DNA of 64,000 bases, from contig NZ_NJIG01000018.1 in NCBI RefSeq assembly GCF_002209535.1, positions 47,597 to 111,596 on the forward strand. The letters are read 5' to 3'. The notes under the pieces were generated by a model. It saw only the letters and a program-made list of their open reading frames with translations. It was not told the origin of the DNA and ran no database searches. Of this stretch, positions 35,814 through 45,253 are shown in pieces. Position 1 is the stretch's first letter; every line of letters starts with the position of its first letter. Both the position numbers and the translations under genes were made by a program. The stretch comes from Achromobacter marplatensis. Lineage in GTDB: Bacteria > Pseudomonadota > Gammaproteobacteria > Burkholderiales > Burkholderiaceae_B.

Positions 35814-36995
35814 ATGTCTTGCCTTGCTGTGCCTGGCGACGCGCCAGCGTCCCGTAGCGGCCTGTCTATCGCCATTCTGGCGGTGGCGGCGTTCGTCATC
35901 GTCACGACCGAGTACCTGATTGTCGGGCTGTTGCCGGCGCTGGCCCGCGATTTGGGGATTTCCATTTCCGCTGCCGGGCAGCTCGTCACCTTATTTGCCT
36001 TCACGGTGATGCTGTTTGGCCCGGTGCTGACGGCGCTGCTGTCGCACTTCGAGCGCAAACGGCTGTTCGTGGCCATCCTGCTGATCTTCGCCGCGTCCAA
36101 TGCGCTGGCAGCGCTTGCGCCCAATGTCTGGGTGCTGGCGGTGGCCCGGTTCATTCCTGCGTTGGCGCTGCCGGTGTTCTGGGGCACGGCCAGCGAGACG
36201 GCCGGGCGACTGGCCGGCCCGCAAAGCGCTGGCCGCGCGGTATCGCAGGTGTACTTTGGCATTTCCGCAGCCTTGTTGTTCGGCATTCCGCTGGGGACCC
36301 TGGCGGCGGATGCCTTCGGCTGGCGCGGCACATTCTGGATGCTCGCTGGGCTGTCGTTGGCGATGGCCCTGGCGCTGTGGGCCTTCATGCCGACCATGGC
36401 GCAACCGCTGCGGTTGCGCTTGGGCGAACAGACCCGCATCCTCCAGGATGGGCGTTTCGTCGCCAATGTCGCGCTGTCCGTGGTGGTGTTCACCGCGATG
36501 TTCACCGCCTACACTTACCTGGCCGACATGCTCGAGCGTATTGCGGGCGTGGCGCCGGCTCACGTCGGCTGGTGGCTCATGGGCTTCGGTGCGATTGGCC
36601 TTGTGGGCAACTGGCTGGGTGGCCGGTTCATTGATCGCAGCCCCCTGGGCGCGACCGCCGGGTTCTCGCTGTTGCTGGGTCTGGGCATGGCGGCTAGCGT
36701 GTCGCTTGCCGGATCGCCGGCGTGGCTGGTGCTGGCGCTGGCGGTGTGGGGCATCGCCTATACCGCGCTGTTCCCCATCTGCCAGGTGCGAGTGATGAAG
36801 TCGGCCTCTCATGCGCAGGCGCTGGCAGGTACCTTGAACGTGTCGGCCGCCAATGCGGGCACCGGCCTGGGCGCGATCATCGGCGGGCTGGTGATTCCGC
36901 AGTGGGGCTTGGAGACCATAGGCCATGTCGCCGCTGGCATCGCAATGGTTGCCGTCCTCCTGGCGATCTGGATGGCACACTTGCGTCCACGATGA
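35814..36995 (+). CDS. MFS transporter (AraJ/DHA1-type exporter)
   Basis: Major facilitator protein of 393 residues with twelve predicted membrane segments. The first (IAILAVAAFVIVTTEYLIVG) carries the TEYLIVGLLPALARDLGIS motif of the sugar-efflux/DHA1 subgroup. The loop after the second segment, LSHFERKRLFVAI, stands where motif A lies. Motif C-like glycines appear in segment five. It is likely a small-molecule or drug exporter; the substrate is unknown. It is controlled by the divergent LysR gene (inference). A short LysR remnant begins 17 bases after its stop. Confidence 0.92.
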   Translation: MSCLAVPGDAPASRSGLSIAILAVAAFVIVTTEYLIVGLLPALARDLGISISAAGQLVTLFAFTVMLFGPVLTALLSHFERKRLFVAILLIFAASNALAALAPNVWVLAVARFIPALALPVFWGTASETAGRLAGPQSAGRAVSQVYFGISAALLFGIPLGTLAADAFGWRGTFWMLAGLSLAMALALWAFMPTMAQPLRLRLGEQTRILQDGRFVANVALSVVVFTAMFTAYTYLADMLERIAGVAPAHVGWWLMGFGAIGLVGNWLGGRFIDRSPLGATAGFSLLLGLGMAASVSLAGSPAWLVLALAVWGIAYTALFPICQVRVMKSASHAQALAGTLNVSAANAGTGLGAIIGGLVIPQWGLETIGHVAAGIAMVAVLLAIWMAHLRPR

Positions 36996-37012
36996 ATTGC
37001 CGCGGTGAGGCT

Positions 37013-37135
37013 ATGCAATTGCGACACGCGCGCTGCTTCCTTGCTGTTGCGCAAGCGTTGCACTTTGCCCGCGTCGCCGGACGGCCATCGCGCTTGGGCG
37101 CTGTCCGGTGTAATGCGGCGCTGGCATCGTGGTGA
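37013..37135 (+). pseudogene. Remnant of a LysR-type regulator (N-terminal 24 residues)
   Basis: The ATG at 37013 follows a good GGTGAGG. It encodes MQLRHARCFLAVAQALHFAR, which is the first helix region of LysR regulators (compare M-x-L-R-H-L-R-Y-F-x-A-V-A-E-E-L-H-F). After about residue 24 the resemblance ends, and the frame stops at 37135, 40 codons in. The rest of the gene is missing: the valS terminator follows at once. It looks like a deletion scar. Confidence 0.65.
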
Positions 37136-37139
37136 ATGA

Positions 37140-37168
37140 AAAAACCCCGGCACCAGTCCGGGGTTTTT
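37140..37168. terminator. Bidirectional terminator between the LysR remnant and valS
   Basis: AAAAACCCCGG (37140-37150) pairs with CCGGGGTTTTT (37158-37168) around a seven-base loop. It is symmetrical and so works for valS on the minus strand and for plus-strand transcription. Confidence 0.93.
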
Positions 37169-37193
37169 CATTTCGGCCGGTTGGGGCGGCCGT

Positions 37194-40088
37194 TCAGTCG
37201 CCCAGCTTGGCGCGCTGTTCACGCACCTTCTGCAGGGTTTCGCCGAACTGCGCCATGCGCGCCTTCTCCTGTTCGACGACCGCCGCCGGGGCGCGTTCGA
37301 CGAAGCTGGCGTTCGACAGCTTGCCGTTGGCCTTGGCGATTTCGCCTTCCAGGCGCGCGATCTCCTTGTCCAGGCGAATGCGCTCGGCTGCCACGTCGAT
37401 CTCGACGTGCAGCATCAAACGGCTGGCGCCCACGACCTGGACCGGCGCGCCGGCGTCCGGCAGGACGTCCAGCACGTCGACCTGGCTCAGCTTGGCCAGC
37501 GCGGCCAGGTAGGGCGCGTTGCGCGTGAGCGTGGGCGCGTCGCCCTGGGCGCACAGCGGCACCTTCTGGGCGGGCGACAGGTTCATTTCGCCGCGCAGGG
37601 CGCGCACGGCTTCGACCTGGGCCTTGAGCTCGGCCACGTCGGCCTCGGCGGCGGCATCCACCGCGGCCGGGTTGGCTTGCGGGTAAGGTTGCACGCTGAC
37701 GCTGTCGGCCACGCCTTCCTTGCGCTTGCCGGCCACCACCGACACCTTCTGCCAGAGTTCTTCCGTGATGAACGGAATGATCGGGTGAGCCAGGCGCAGC
37801 ACGCATTCCAGCACGCGGATCAGCGTACGGCGCGTGCCCAGCTGCTGGGCGGGCGTGCCGGTCTGGATCTGCACCTTGGCCAGTTCCAGGTACCAGTCGC
37901 AATACTCGTCCCAGACAAAGCGGTACAGCGCATTGGCGATGTTGTCGAAGCGGTAGTCGGCAAAGCCGCGCGCAACTTCGGCTTCCAGCGTCTGCATCTG
38001 GCTCACGATCCAGCGGTCGACGAACGAGGTTTCGCCTGCGTCCGTGCCCGTCAGGTCATGGCCTTCGGTATTCATCAGCACGAAGCGCGTGGCGTTCCAC
38101 AGCTTGTTGCAGAAGTTGCGGTAGCCCTCGCAACGCTTCAGATCGAAGTTGATGTTGCGGCCCAGCGTGGCGTAGGCGGCCATCGTGAAACGCAGCGCGT
38201 CGGTGCCAAAGGCGGGGATGCCGTCCGGATACTGGCGGCGCGTCGCTTTTTCGATGGCGCCGGCCTGCTTGGGATTCATCAGGCCGTAGGTGCGCTTGGC
38301 GACCAGGCCGTCCAGGTCGATGCCGTCGATCAGGTCGACCGGGTCCAGCGTGTTGCCCTTGGACTTGCTCATCTTCTGGCCATCCGCATCGCGGATGAGA
38401 CCGTGCACGTAGACGTGCTTGAACGGGATCTGGCCGGTCAGGTGCGTGGTCAGCATGACCATGCGGGCCACCCAGAAGAAGATGATGTCAAAGCCCGTGA
38501 CCAGCACGCTGGAGGGCAGGTAGCGTTGCAGGTCCGGCGTGTTTTCCGGCCAGCCCAGCGTCGTGAAGGGCACGAGGCCCGACGAGAACCAGGTGTCCAG
38601 CACGTCGGGGTCGCGCTTGAGGTCGCCCGTGACCCCGGCGGCGCGCGCCTGGTCGATGGCGCCGGCTTCGTCGTGCGCCACGAAGACCTGGCCGTCTTCC
38701 GAATACCAGGCCGGGATCTGATGGCCCCACCACAGCTGACGCGAGATGCACCAGTCCTGGATGTTGTTCAGCCACTGGTTGTAGATGGTGGTCCAGTTGT
38801 CCGGGTAGAACTTAATGCGGCCGTCGGCCACTACGTCCAGCGCCACTTCGGTGATGCTCTTGCCCGGATTCAGCGTGCCTTCCGGGGCCGGCTTGCTCAT
38901 GGCCACGAACCACTGGTCCGTCAGCATGGGCTCCAGCACGACGCCGGTGCGGTCGCCCTTGGGCTGCATCATCTTGTGCGGTTCGATCTTGACCAGATAG
39001 CCTTCGGCATCCAGTTGGGCGACGACCGCCTTGCGGGCTTCGTAGCGCTCCAGGCCCTGGAACTGCTTGGGGCCGTTTTCGTTGATGTGCGCATCCAGCG
39101 TGAAGATCACGATCAGCGGCAGATCATGGCGCATCGCGCAGGCGTAGTCGTTGAAATCGTGTGCGCCGGTGATCTTGACGCAACCCGTGCCGAATTCGGG
39201 GTCGACGAAATCGTCCGCGATGATCGGGATGTTGCGGTCGCACAGCGGCAGTTCGACTTCCTTGCCGATCAGGTGCTGGTAGCGCGGATCGTCGGGGTGC
39301 ACGCACAGGGCGCCGTCGGCCAGCATCGTTTCCGGTCGGGTCGTGGCGATAGTCATGCCGCGCAGCGTGACGGTCTGGCCGTCCTTGTCGACGATGGTCT
39401 GCGGCCCGTCGACGAAGGGGTAGAGGATGTGCCACATGTGGCCATCGGTCTCTTCGGACTGGACTTCCAGGTCGGACACGGCGGTCAGCAGCTTGGGATC
39501 CCAGTTGACCAGGCGCTTGCCGCGGTAGATCAGTCCCTGTTTATGCAGGCGCACGAAGGTTTCCACCACGCCGCGTGACATGCGGTCGTCCATGGTGAAG
39601 TATTCGCGGGGCCAGTCGGCCGAGGCGCCCAGGCGGCGCACCTGCTCGGTGATGGCGTTGCCCGACTTTTCCTTCCATTCCCAGACTTTTTCCACGAATT
39701 TTTCGCGGCCGAGGTCGTGGCGGGAAACCTTCTGGGCATCCAGCTGTCTTTCAACAACGATCTGGGTGGCGATGCCGGCGTGGTCGGTGCCGGGGATGAA
39801 TACGGTGTCGTCGCCCGCCATGCGGCGGTAGCGCACCAGCCCGTCCATGATGGTCTGGTTGAACGCGTGGCCCATGTGGAGCGTGCCCGTCACGTTGGGC
39901 GGCGGGAACTGGATCACATAGGGCTGACTTTCCGTCCCCGTTTTTACGTGCTGGCCCGCCGTGAAGTAGCCGCGCTTGTCCCACTCGGCGTACCAGCGGG
40001 ATTCCAGTTCGGAAGGTTCGAAGCTCTTGGAGAGTTCCGGGGTGTCGCTCGCGGGATTCGCGGCGTTCGGGGGAGCGGCTTGAGTCAT
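37194..40088 (-). CDS. valS: Valine--tRNA ligase
   Basis: Class I synthetase of 964 residues that charges tRNA-Val. The HIGH motif appears as PPPNVTGTLHMGHAFN (about 58-73), and KMSKSKGNTLDP marks the second ATP-binding loop (near 570). An editing domain lies between them. The C-terminal coiled coil (DVAAERIRLDKEIARLEGEIAKANGKL region) is typical. The ~20 residues before the synthetase fold are a short disordered tail. It is transcribed toward a strong terminator at 37140-37168. Confidence 0.99.
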   Translation of the reverse strand: MTQAAPPNAANPASDTPELSKSFEPSELESRWYAEWDKRGYFTAGQHVKTGTESQPYVIQFPPPNVTGTLHMGHAFNQTIMDGLVRYRRMAGDDTVFIPGTDHAGIATQIVVERQLDAQKVSRHDLGREKFVEKVWEWKEKSGNAITEQVRRLGASADWPREYFTMDDRMSRGVVETFVRLHKQGLIYRGKRLVNWDPKLLTAVSDLEVQSEETDGHMWHILYPFVDGPQTIVDKDGQTVTLRGMTIATTRPETMLADGALCVHPDDPRYQHLIGKEVELPLCDRNIPIIADDFVDPEFGTGCVKITGAHDFNDYACAMRHDLPLIVIFTLDAHINENGPKQFQGLERYEARKAVVAQLDAEGYLVKIEPHKMMQPKGDRTGVVLEPMLTDQWFVAMSKPAPEGTLNPGKSITEVALDVVADGRIKFYPDNWTTIYNQWLNNIQDWCISRQLWWGHQIPAWYSEDGQVFVAHDEAGAIDQARAAGVTGDLKRDPDVLDTWFSSGLVPFTTLGWPENTPDLQRYLPSSVLVTGFDIIFFWVARMVMLTTHLTGQIPFKHVYVHGLIRDADGQKMSKSKGNTLDPVDLIDGIDLDGLVAKRTYGLMNPKQAGAIEKATRRQYPDGIPAFGTDALRFTMAAYATLGRNINFDLKRCEGYRNFCNKLWNATRFVLMNTEGHDLTGTDAGETSFVDRWIVSQMQTLEAEVARGFADYRFDNIANALYRFVWDEYCDWYLELAKVQIQTGTPAQQLGTRRTLIRVLECVLRLAHPIIPFITEELWQKVSVVAGKRKEGVADSVSVQPYPQANPAAVDAAAEADVAELKAQVEAVRALRGEMNLSPAQKVPLCAQGDAPTLTRNAPYLAALAKLSQVDVLDVLPDAGAPVQVVGASRLMLHVEIDVAAERIRLDKEIARLEGEIAKANGKLSNASFVERAPAAVVEQEKARMAQFGETLQKVREQRAKLGD

Positions 40089-40492
40089 TACAGGGTTCCG
40101 GCAAACAGGGCGCCCGGGGTAGGGATACGGGCAGCAAACCGCTCATTTTAAGATGTAATGCGGTCTTCTCAGCGTGTTAGAATACCGGGTTACTGTAAAC
40201 CTTTTAGAAGTCCCTGAATTCATTAAGGATTCCTTCGGAAATGCGCACGGAAAAGTGCACGTTTCAGAAATCCGAAGCAGAATTGAGGGCGCGTCCGATC
40301 GGTAGGCAGTGTCGAATCCCTGCCTTGGCCATGTGGTTCAGGACGGCCCGGAGCGTTCAACAGAACTGTTCAAACAACCCGGACCGCCTGTGCGCCAACG
40401 CGCGATGACACTTCAAGGGTGACACCGACAAGTGCAGAGCCACGCCAGGCAATTCATCAGAAACCAGTCAGAAATCAGCTTTCGGAGTTCTT
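40089..40492 (+). promoter_or_regulatory. Long leader region of ndk (404 bases, no gene)
   Basis: No coding sequence is visible. A -10-like TAGAATACCGGGT lies at 40178-40190, identical to the one before panD. If used, it gives ndk a ~300-base 5' leader. In that leader GAAATGCGCAC (40238-40248) pairs with GTGCACGTTTC (40255-40265), with one wobble and one mismatch, around a GGAAAA loop. CTTCGGA (40233-40239) and TCCGAAG (40271-40277) offer an overlapping outer stem. A CGGAG ribosome-binding site precedes the ATG. The function of the structure is unknown. Confidence 0.5.
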
Positions 40493-40918
40493 ATGTCCAT
40501 CCAACGCACCCTCTCGATCATCAAGCCCGACGCCGTCGCCAAGAACGTCATCGGCCAGATCGTCGGCCGCTTCGAGCAAGCCGGCCTGAAGGTCATCGCC
40601 GCCCGCCTGGCTCAACTGTCGCGCGCCGACGCCGAGCGTTTCTACGCTGTGCACTCGGAACGCCCCTTCTTCAAGGACCTGGTCGATTTCATGATCTCGG
40701 GCCCCGTCTTCGTGCAAGTGCTGGAAGGTGAAGACGCCATCCTGAAGAACCGCGACCTGATGGGCGCCACGGACCCGAAGAAGGCTGCTCCCGGCACCAT
40801 CCGCGCCGACTTCGCCGACAGCATCGACGCCAACGCCGTCCACGGCTCCGACGCTCCGGAAACGGCTGCTGTCGAAATCGCTTTCTTCTTCCCCGAAATC
40901 AACATCCACAGCCGTTGA
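40493..40918 (+). CDS. ndk: Nucleoside diphosphate kinase
   Basis: Enzyme of 141 residues that balances nucleoside triphosphates by phosphate transfer through a phosphohistidine. The active site is His117 in NAVHGSD. The opening QRTLSIIKPDAVAKNVIG and length are standard. CGGAG lies six bases before the start. rlmN follows after 44 bases. The long structured leader upstream is unusual. Confidence 0.99.
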   Translation: MSIQRTLSIIKPDAVAKNVIGQIVGRFEQAGLKVIAARLAQLSRADAERFYAVHSERPFFKDLVDFMISGPVFVQVLEGEDAILKNRDLMGATDPKKAAPGTIRADFADSIDANAVHGSDAPETAAVEIAFFFPEINIHSR

Positions 40919-40962
40919 TTTTCGCGAAAGCACTGTTTTAGATTTTTAGCGTTACCCAGGTC

Positions 40963-42117
40963 ATGGAATCCGTCGAACGAATCAATTTGCTGGGGCTGGA
41001 TGGCTCCGCCCTGTCCGAACTTGTCGGGCAGTGGGGCGGCAAGCCTTTTCGCGCCCGTCAGCTGCAACGCTGGATGCACCAGCGTGGCGCCGATTCGTTC
41101 GACGCCATGACCGATCTGGCCCGCGAATTCCGCGGCCAGCTCGCATCGCATTGCCGCATCGAGGCCTTGCCCGTCAATATCGAGCAACGCTCGACCGACG
41201 GCACGCGCAAGTGGCTGTTCGATGTGGGCCAGGGCAATGCCATCGAAACCGTCTTCATCCCCGAAGACGATCGCGGCACCCTCTGCATTTCCAGCCAAGC
41301 CGGCTGTGTGGTGAACTGCCGCTTCTGCTCGACCGGGCATCAGGGCTTCAACCGCAACCTGAAAACCAGCGAAATCATCGGCCAGCTGTGGTGGGCCAAG
41401 CGCGTGCTGGAAGCCGACATCGGCACCGCCCGCCTTGAAAGCGCCAAGGCCACCGAAGATACGCGCGTCATCAGCAATGTGGTCATGATGGGCATGGGCG
41501 AACCCCTGCTCAACTACGACCAGGTCCTGCCGGCGCTGCGCCTGATGCTGGACGACAACGCCTATGGCTTGTCGCGCCGCCGCGTCACGGTATCCACCTC
41601 GGGCGTCGTCCCCATGATGGACCGCCTGTCGCAGGACTGTCCGGTGGCACTCGCCGTCTCGCTGCATGCGCCCAACGATGCGCTGCGCGATGAGCTGGTG
41701 CCGCTGAACAAGAAGTACCCGCTGAAAGAGTTGCTGGCGGCCTGCGAACGCTATCTGGCGTTTGCCCCGCGCGACTTCATCACGTTTGAATATTGCATGC
41801 TGGACGGCATCAACGATACCGACCAGCACGCCAAGGAACTGATCCAAATTGCACGCCAGCTGCGCTGCAAGCTCAATCTGATTCCGTTCAACCCCTTCCC
41901 CGAGTCGGGCCTGAAACGTTCCAACTCGGCGCGCGTCAAGGTGTTCGCGCAGCGCCTGATGGACGCAGGCATCATCACGACCGTGCGCAAGACCCGGGGC
42001 GACGACATCGATGCAGCTTGTGGTCAACTGGCCGGAGAAGTGCGGGATCGCACTCGGATTACCGAGCGCAATGCCGCACAGCGCCAGACCATACCAATTA
42101 AACAGGTGCATGCATGA
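40963..42117 (+). CDS. rlmN: 23S rRNA and tRNA adenine C2-methyltransferase RlmN
   Basis: Radical SAM enzyme of 384 residues that methylates A2503 of 23S rRNA and A37 of some tRNAs. The iron-sulfur motif is CVVNCRFCSTGHQGF (Cys-x3-Cys-x2-Cys, about 112-126). GMGEPLLNYD is the SAM-contact strand, and a C-terminal cysteine in DAACGQLAGE is the methyl-carrying residue. Its stop overlaps the next gene (ATGA). Confidence 0.98.
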   Translation: MESVERINLLGLDGSALSELVGQWGGKPFRARQLQRWMHQRGADSFDAMTDLAREFRGQLASHCRIEALPVNIEQRSTDGTRKWLFDVGQGNAIETVFIPEDDRGTLCISSQAGCVVNCRFCSTGHQGFNRNLKTSEIIGQLWWAKRVLEADIGTARLESAKATEDTRVISNVVMMGMGEPLLNYDQVLPALRLMLDDNAYGLSRRRVTVSTSGVVPMMDRLSQDCPVALAVSLHAPNDALRDELVPLNKKYPLKELLAACERYLAFAPRDFITFEYCMLDGINDTDQHAKELIQIARQLRCKLNLIPFNPFPESGLKRSNSARVKVFAQRLMDAGIITTVRKTRGDDIDAACGQLAGEVRDRTRITERNAAQRQTIPIKQVHA

Positions 42118-42608
42118 CGCAGGATTTCGCTTCTGCAGTTTCTGAAACGCCCGCAAGCGCTGCGGGCAACGTGGGCTCGGCATTGCGCACGCTGCGCCAG
42201 TCCAAAGGCTGGTCGCTCGACGAAGTGTCCAGCCGCATCAAGTTTTCCACGAAGCAGATCGAAGCCCTTGAAAACGAAGCGTGGGCGGACCTGCCCACGG
42301 GCGTTTCCCTGCGCGGCCTGGTCCGCAACTACGCGCGCCTGCTGGGCGCCGATTCGCAAGCCATCGTCGATTCGCTGGACCCCAAGGCCCGCGTCACCGG
42401 TCCGGTGAAGCTGAGCCCGGGCGCCCTGCATTCGGCGCATTCCATCCCCCAGTCCAGCGCCGATGACGACCGTTCGTCTTCGACCTCCTGGGGATGGCTC
42501 ATCGCCATCGTGCTGGTGCTGGCCGCCGGCGTGGCGTATGCCTTCTGGCAAGGCTGGTTGCCGCAGCAATGGCTGCCGTTCGACTGGCTGCAGAAGCCGA
42601 CCAAGTAA
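42114..42608 (+). CDS. RodZ-like membrane protein with helix-turn-helix
   Basis: Protein of 164 residues with a cytoplasmic HTH_25 domain (about 22-90: LRTLRQSKGWSLDEVSSRIKFS, IEALENEAWADLPTGVSLRG) and one membrane helix at about 126-147 (WGWLIAIVLVLAAGVAYAFW). RodZ links MreB filaments to the cell-wall machinery and normally has a periplasmic DUF4115 domain. Here only ~20 residues follow the membrane helix, so it is a short form. The position between rlmN and ispG is the usual place of rodZ in betaproteobacteria. Confidence 0.87.
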   Translation: MTQDFASAVSETPASAAGNVGSALRTLRQSKGWSLDEVSSRIKFSTKQIEALENEAWADLPTGVSLRGLVRNYARLLGADSQAIVDSLDPKARVTGPVKLSPGALHSAHSIPQSSADDDRSSSTSWGWLIAIVLVLAAGVAYAFWQGWLPQQWLPFDWLQKPTK

Positions 42609-42621
42609 CCCGGTTCCACCG

Positions 42622-43908
42622 ATGCAAGATTCCTCTTTGCCTTGCCAGGATGCGCCGCCTCCCGCCGTGGGGGCCGCGATGCGCCGCGCCACGCGTTCGG
42701 TGGCAGTGAAGTGGGGCGATCGCGTTGTGATGGTGGGCGGCGACGCCCCGGTCGTGGTGCAGTCCATGACCAACACCGACACCGCCGACGCCATCGCCAC
42801 GGCGATCCAGGTCAAAGAGCTGGCGCTGGCCGGCTCTGAACTGGTGCGGATCACGGTGAATACGCCCGAGGCGGCCCGCGAAGTGGTCGCCATCCGCGAA
42901 CAGCTCGACCGCATGGGCGTGAATGTGCCGCTGGTGGGTGACTTTCACTACAACGGCCACAAGCTGCTGACGCAGTTTCCCGAGTGCGCGCAGGCGCTGT
43001 CCAAATACCGGATCAACCCCGGCAACATGGGCGGCGGCAAGCGGCGCGACGACAATTTCGCGCAGATGATCGAAGTGGCCTGCCGCTACGACAAGCCCGT
43101 GCGCATCGGCGTGAACTGGGGCAGCCTGGACCACGAACTGATGGCGCGCAAGATGGACGAAAACAGCCGCCGCGCGCAGCCCTGGGAGGCCCAGGCTGTG
43201 ATGCGCGATGCGCTGGTCGTGTCTGCTATCACCAACGCGCAACGCGCCGAAGAGCTCGGCCTGCGGCGCGACGCCATCATCCTGTCGTGCAAGGTCAGCC
43301 ATGTCCAGGACCTGATCGCCGTTTACCGCGACCTGTCCGCCCGTTGCGACTACCCCCTGCACCTGGGGCTGACCGAGGCCGGCATGGGTAGCAAGGGCAT
43401 CGTGGCGTCCACCGCCGCGCTGGCCGTGCTGCTGCAGCAGGGCATCGGCGACACCATCCGCATTTCGCTCACGCCGGAACCTGGCGGCGATCGCAGCCGC
43501 GAAGCCGTCGTGGCGCAGGAAATCCTGCAGACGATGGGCCTGCGCGCATTCACGCCGATGGTCGTGGCATGCCCCGGCTGCGGCCGCACCAGCAGCACGT
43601 TCTTCCAGGAATTGGCTGATAGCATCCAGTCCTATCTGCGCCGTCAGATGCCGGTCTGGAAGGCGCAGTATCCGGGCGTCGAAAGCATGAACGTCGCGGT
43701 CATGGGCTGTGTGGTCAATGGGCCGGGCGAAAGCCGTCATGCCGATATCGGAATCAGTCTGCCGGGGACGGGTGAAGTGCCCGCGGCGCCGGTATTCGTG
43801 GACGGGGAACGCACGGTCACGCTCAAAGGCGACCATATCGCCGAAGAGTTCCAGGCCATCGTCGAAGACTACGTGGCGCGTCGTTACGGCGCGCTCGCCT
43901 CTCATTAA
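42622..43908 (+). CDS. ispG: 4-hydroxy-3-methylbut-2-enyl diphosphate synthase (IspG)
   Basis: Iron-sulfur enzyme of 428 residues in the non-mevalonate isoprenoid pathway. It reduces methylerythritol cyclodiphosphate. The N-terminal TIM-barrel part begins SVAVKWGDRVVMVGG, with PVVVQSMTNTDTAD. The 4Fe-4S cluster ligands lie in ACPGCGRTSSTFFQE and MGCVVNGPGE near the C-terminus. The start at 42622 is chosen because the preceding in-frame stretch overlaps the RodZ-like gene. hisS follows after 46 bases. Confidence 0.98.
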   Translation: MQDSSLPCQDAPPPAVGAAMRRATRSVAVKWGDRVVMVGGDAPVVVQSMTNTDTADAIATAIQVKELALAGSELVRITVNTPEAAREVVAIREQLDRMGVNVPLVGDFHYNGHKLLTQFPECAQALSKYRINPGNMGGGKRRDDNFAQMIEVACRYDKPVRIGVNWGSLDHELMARKMDENSRRAQPWEAQAVMRDALVVSAITNAQRAEELGLRRDAIILSCKVSHVQDLIAVYRDLSARCDYPLHLGLTEAGMGSKGIVASTAALAVLLQQGIGDTIRISLTPEPGGDRSREAVVAQEILQTMGLRAFTPMVVACPGCGRTSSTFFQELADSIQSYLRRQMPVWKAQYPGVESMNVAVMGCVVNGPGESRHADIGISLPGTGEVPAAPVFVDGERTVTLKGDHIAEEFQAIVEDYVARRYGALASH

Positions 43909-43954
43909 AAGAAAGGGTGTTGCCGCGGACGCGCCGGCAGGCGCGTGATGCGGC

Positions 43955-45250
43955 ATGATCAAGATGACTCAAGCTTTCCAGAAAGTGGCCGCCATACGCG
44001 GCATGAATGACGTGTTGCCCGGGCCGAGCGCCCGCTGGGAACAGTTCGAGGAAATCGTGCGCGGCTGGCTGCGCGGCTATGGCTATCGCAACGTGCGTAC
44101 GCCCGTGCTTGAGCATACGCGCCTGTTCACGCGCGGCATCGGCGAAGTCACCGACATCGTCGAAAAAGAGATGTACACGTTCACCGACGCATTGAACGGC
44201 GAATCGCTGACGATGCGTCCCGAGATGACGGCCGGCATCGTGCGCGCCTCGATCGAGCACAACATGCTCTACGACCGCCCGCAACGCGTCTACTCGATCG
44301 GCCCCGTCTTCCGCCACGAGCGCCCGCAGCGCGGCCGCTACCGCCAGTTCCATCAGATCGACGTCGAGGCCCTGGGCTTTGCCGGCCCTGACGTGGACGC
44401 CGAACTGATCGTCATGCTGGCCCGTCTGTGGAAGCTGCTGGGCCTGAAGGATGTGCGCCTGGAGCTGAACTCCCTGGGTCAGCCCGCCGAGCGCGCCGCG
44501 CACCGCGCCGCCTTGATCGAGCACCTGGAAAAGCACCGCGACATCCTGGACGAAGACGGCCAACGCCGCCTGTACACCAACCCACTGCGCGTGTTGGACA
44601 CCAAGAATCCCGCCATGCAGGAAATGGCCAACAGCGCGCCGCGCCTGTTCGACTTCCTGGGCGAAGAGTCCCGCGCACACTTCGATGGCGTGTGCCAGCG
44701 CCTGACCGACGCGGGCATCGAATACAGCCTGAACCCGCGCCTGGTGCGCGGTCTTGACTACTACAACCTGACGGTTTTCGAGTGGGTCACCGACCGCCTG
44801 GGCTCCCAGGGCACGGTCTGCGGCGGCGGCCGCTACGACGGCCTGGTTGAACTGCTGGGCGGCAAGCACGCGCCCGCGGTTGGCTTCGCAATCGGCATGG
44901 AACGTCTGCTGGACCTCTGGGAGCAGAGCGTGCAGCTGGAGGCGCCGGCGGAATGCGAAGTGTACGTCGTGCATCAGGGCGAAGAAGCCCAGCGCCTGGC
45001 AGCCCGGGTCGGTGAAGACCTGCGCGACGCCGGTCTGTCAGTCGTCGTGCATGCCGGTTCGGCCGGTTTCAAGTCGCAATTCAAGCGCGCGGATGCCAGC
45101 GGCGCCAAGGTTGCGGTTATTCTTGGCGCCGATGAAGTTGCGTCGCAGACCGCCAGCGTCAAATATTTGCGTGCGGACGCCCAGGGCGACGCGGCTCAGC
45201 AGCAGGTCCCGCTGAAGGATCTGGCTGCGGTACTGAACAACAAGGGTTAA
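43955..45250 (+). CDS. hisS: Histidine--tRNA ligase
   Basis: Class II synthetase of 431 residues. Motif 1 lies in ARWEQFEEIVRGW, motif 2 is VYSIGPVFRHERPQRGRYRQF (in two parts), and the histidine-specific motifs are LVRGLDYYNLTVFEW and CGGGRYDGL. An anticodon-binding domain forms the C-terminus. The second ATG at 43964 is an alternative start. It is the first of four closely spaced genes ending with der. Confidence 0.98.
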   Translation: MIKMTQAFQKVAAIRGMNDVLPGPSARWEQFEEIVRGWLRGYGYRNVRTPVLEHTRLFTRGIGEVTDIVEKEMYTFTDALNGESLTMRPEMTAGIVRASIEHNMLYDRPQRVYSIGPVFRHERPQRGRYRQFHQIDVEALGFAGPDVDAELIVMLARLWKLLGLKDVRLELNSLGQPAERAAHRAALIEHLEKHRDILDEDGQRRLYTNPLRVLDTKNPAMQEMANSAPRLFDFLGEESRAHFDGVCQRLTDAGIEYSLNPRLVRGLDYYNLTVFEWVTDRLGSQGTVCGGGRYDGLVELLGGKHAPAVGFAIGMERLLDLWEQSVQLEAPAECEVYVVHQGEEAQRLAARVGEDLRDAGLSVVVHAGSAGFKSQFKRADASGAKVAVILGADEVASQTASVKYLRADAQGDAAQQQVPLKDLAAVLNNKG

Positions 45251-45253
45251 GGC

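Noticed and set aside
37407..39578. A 723-codon plus-strand open frame across valS
   Set aside because: Shadow of valS; composition and lack of motifs argue against a gene.
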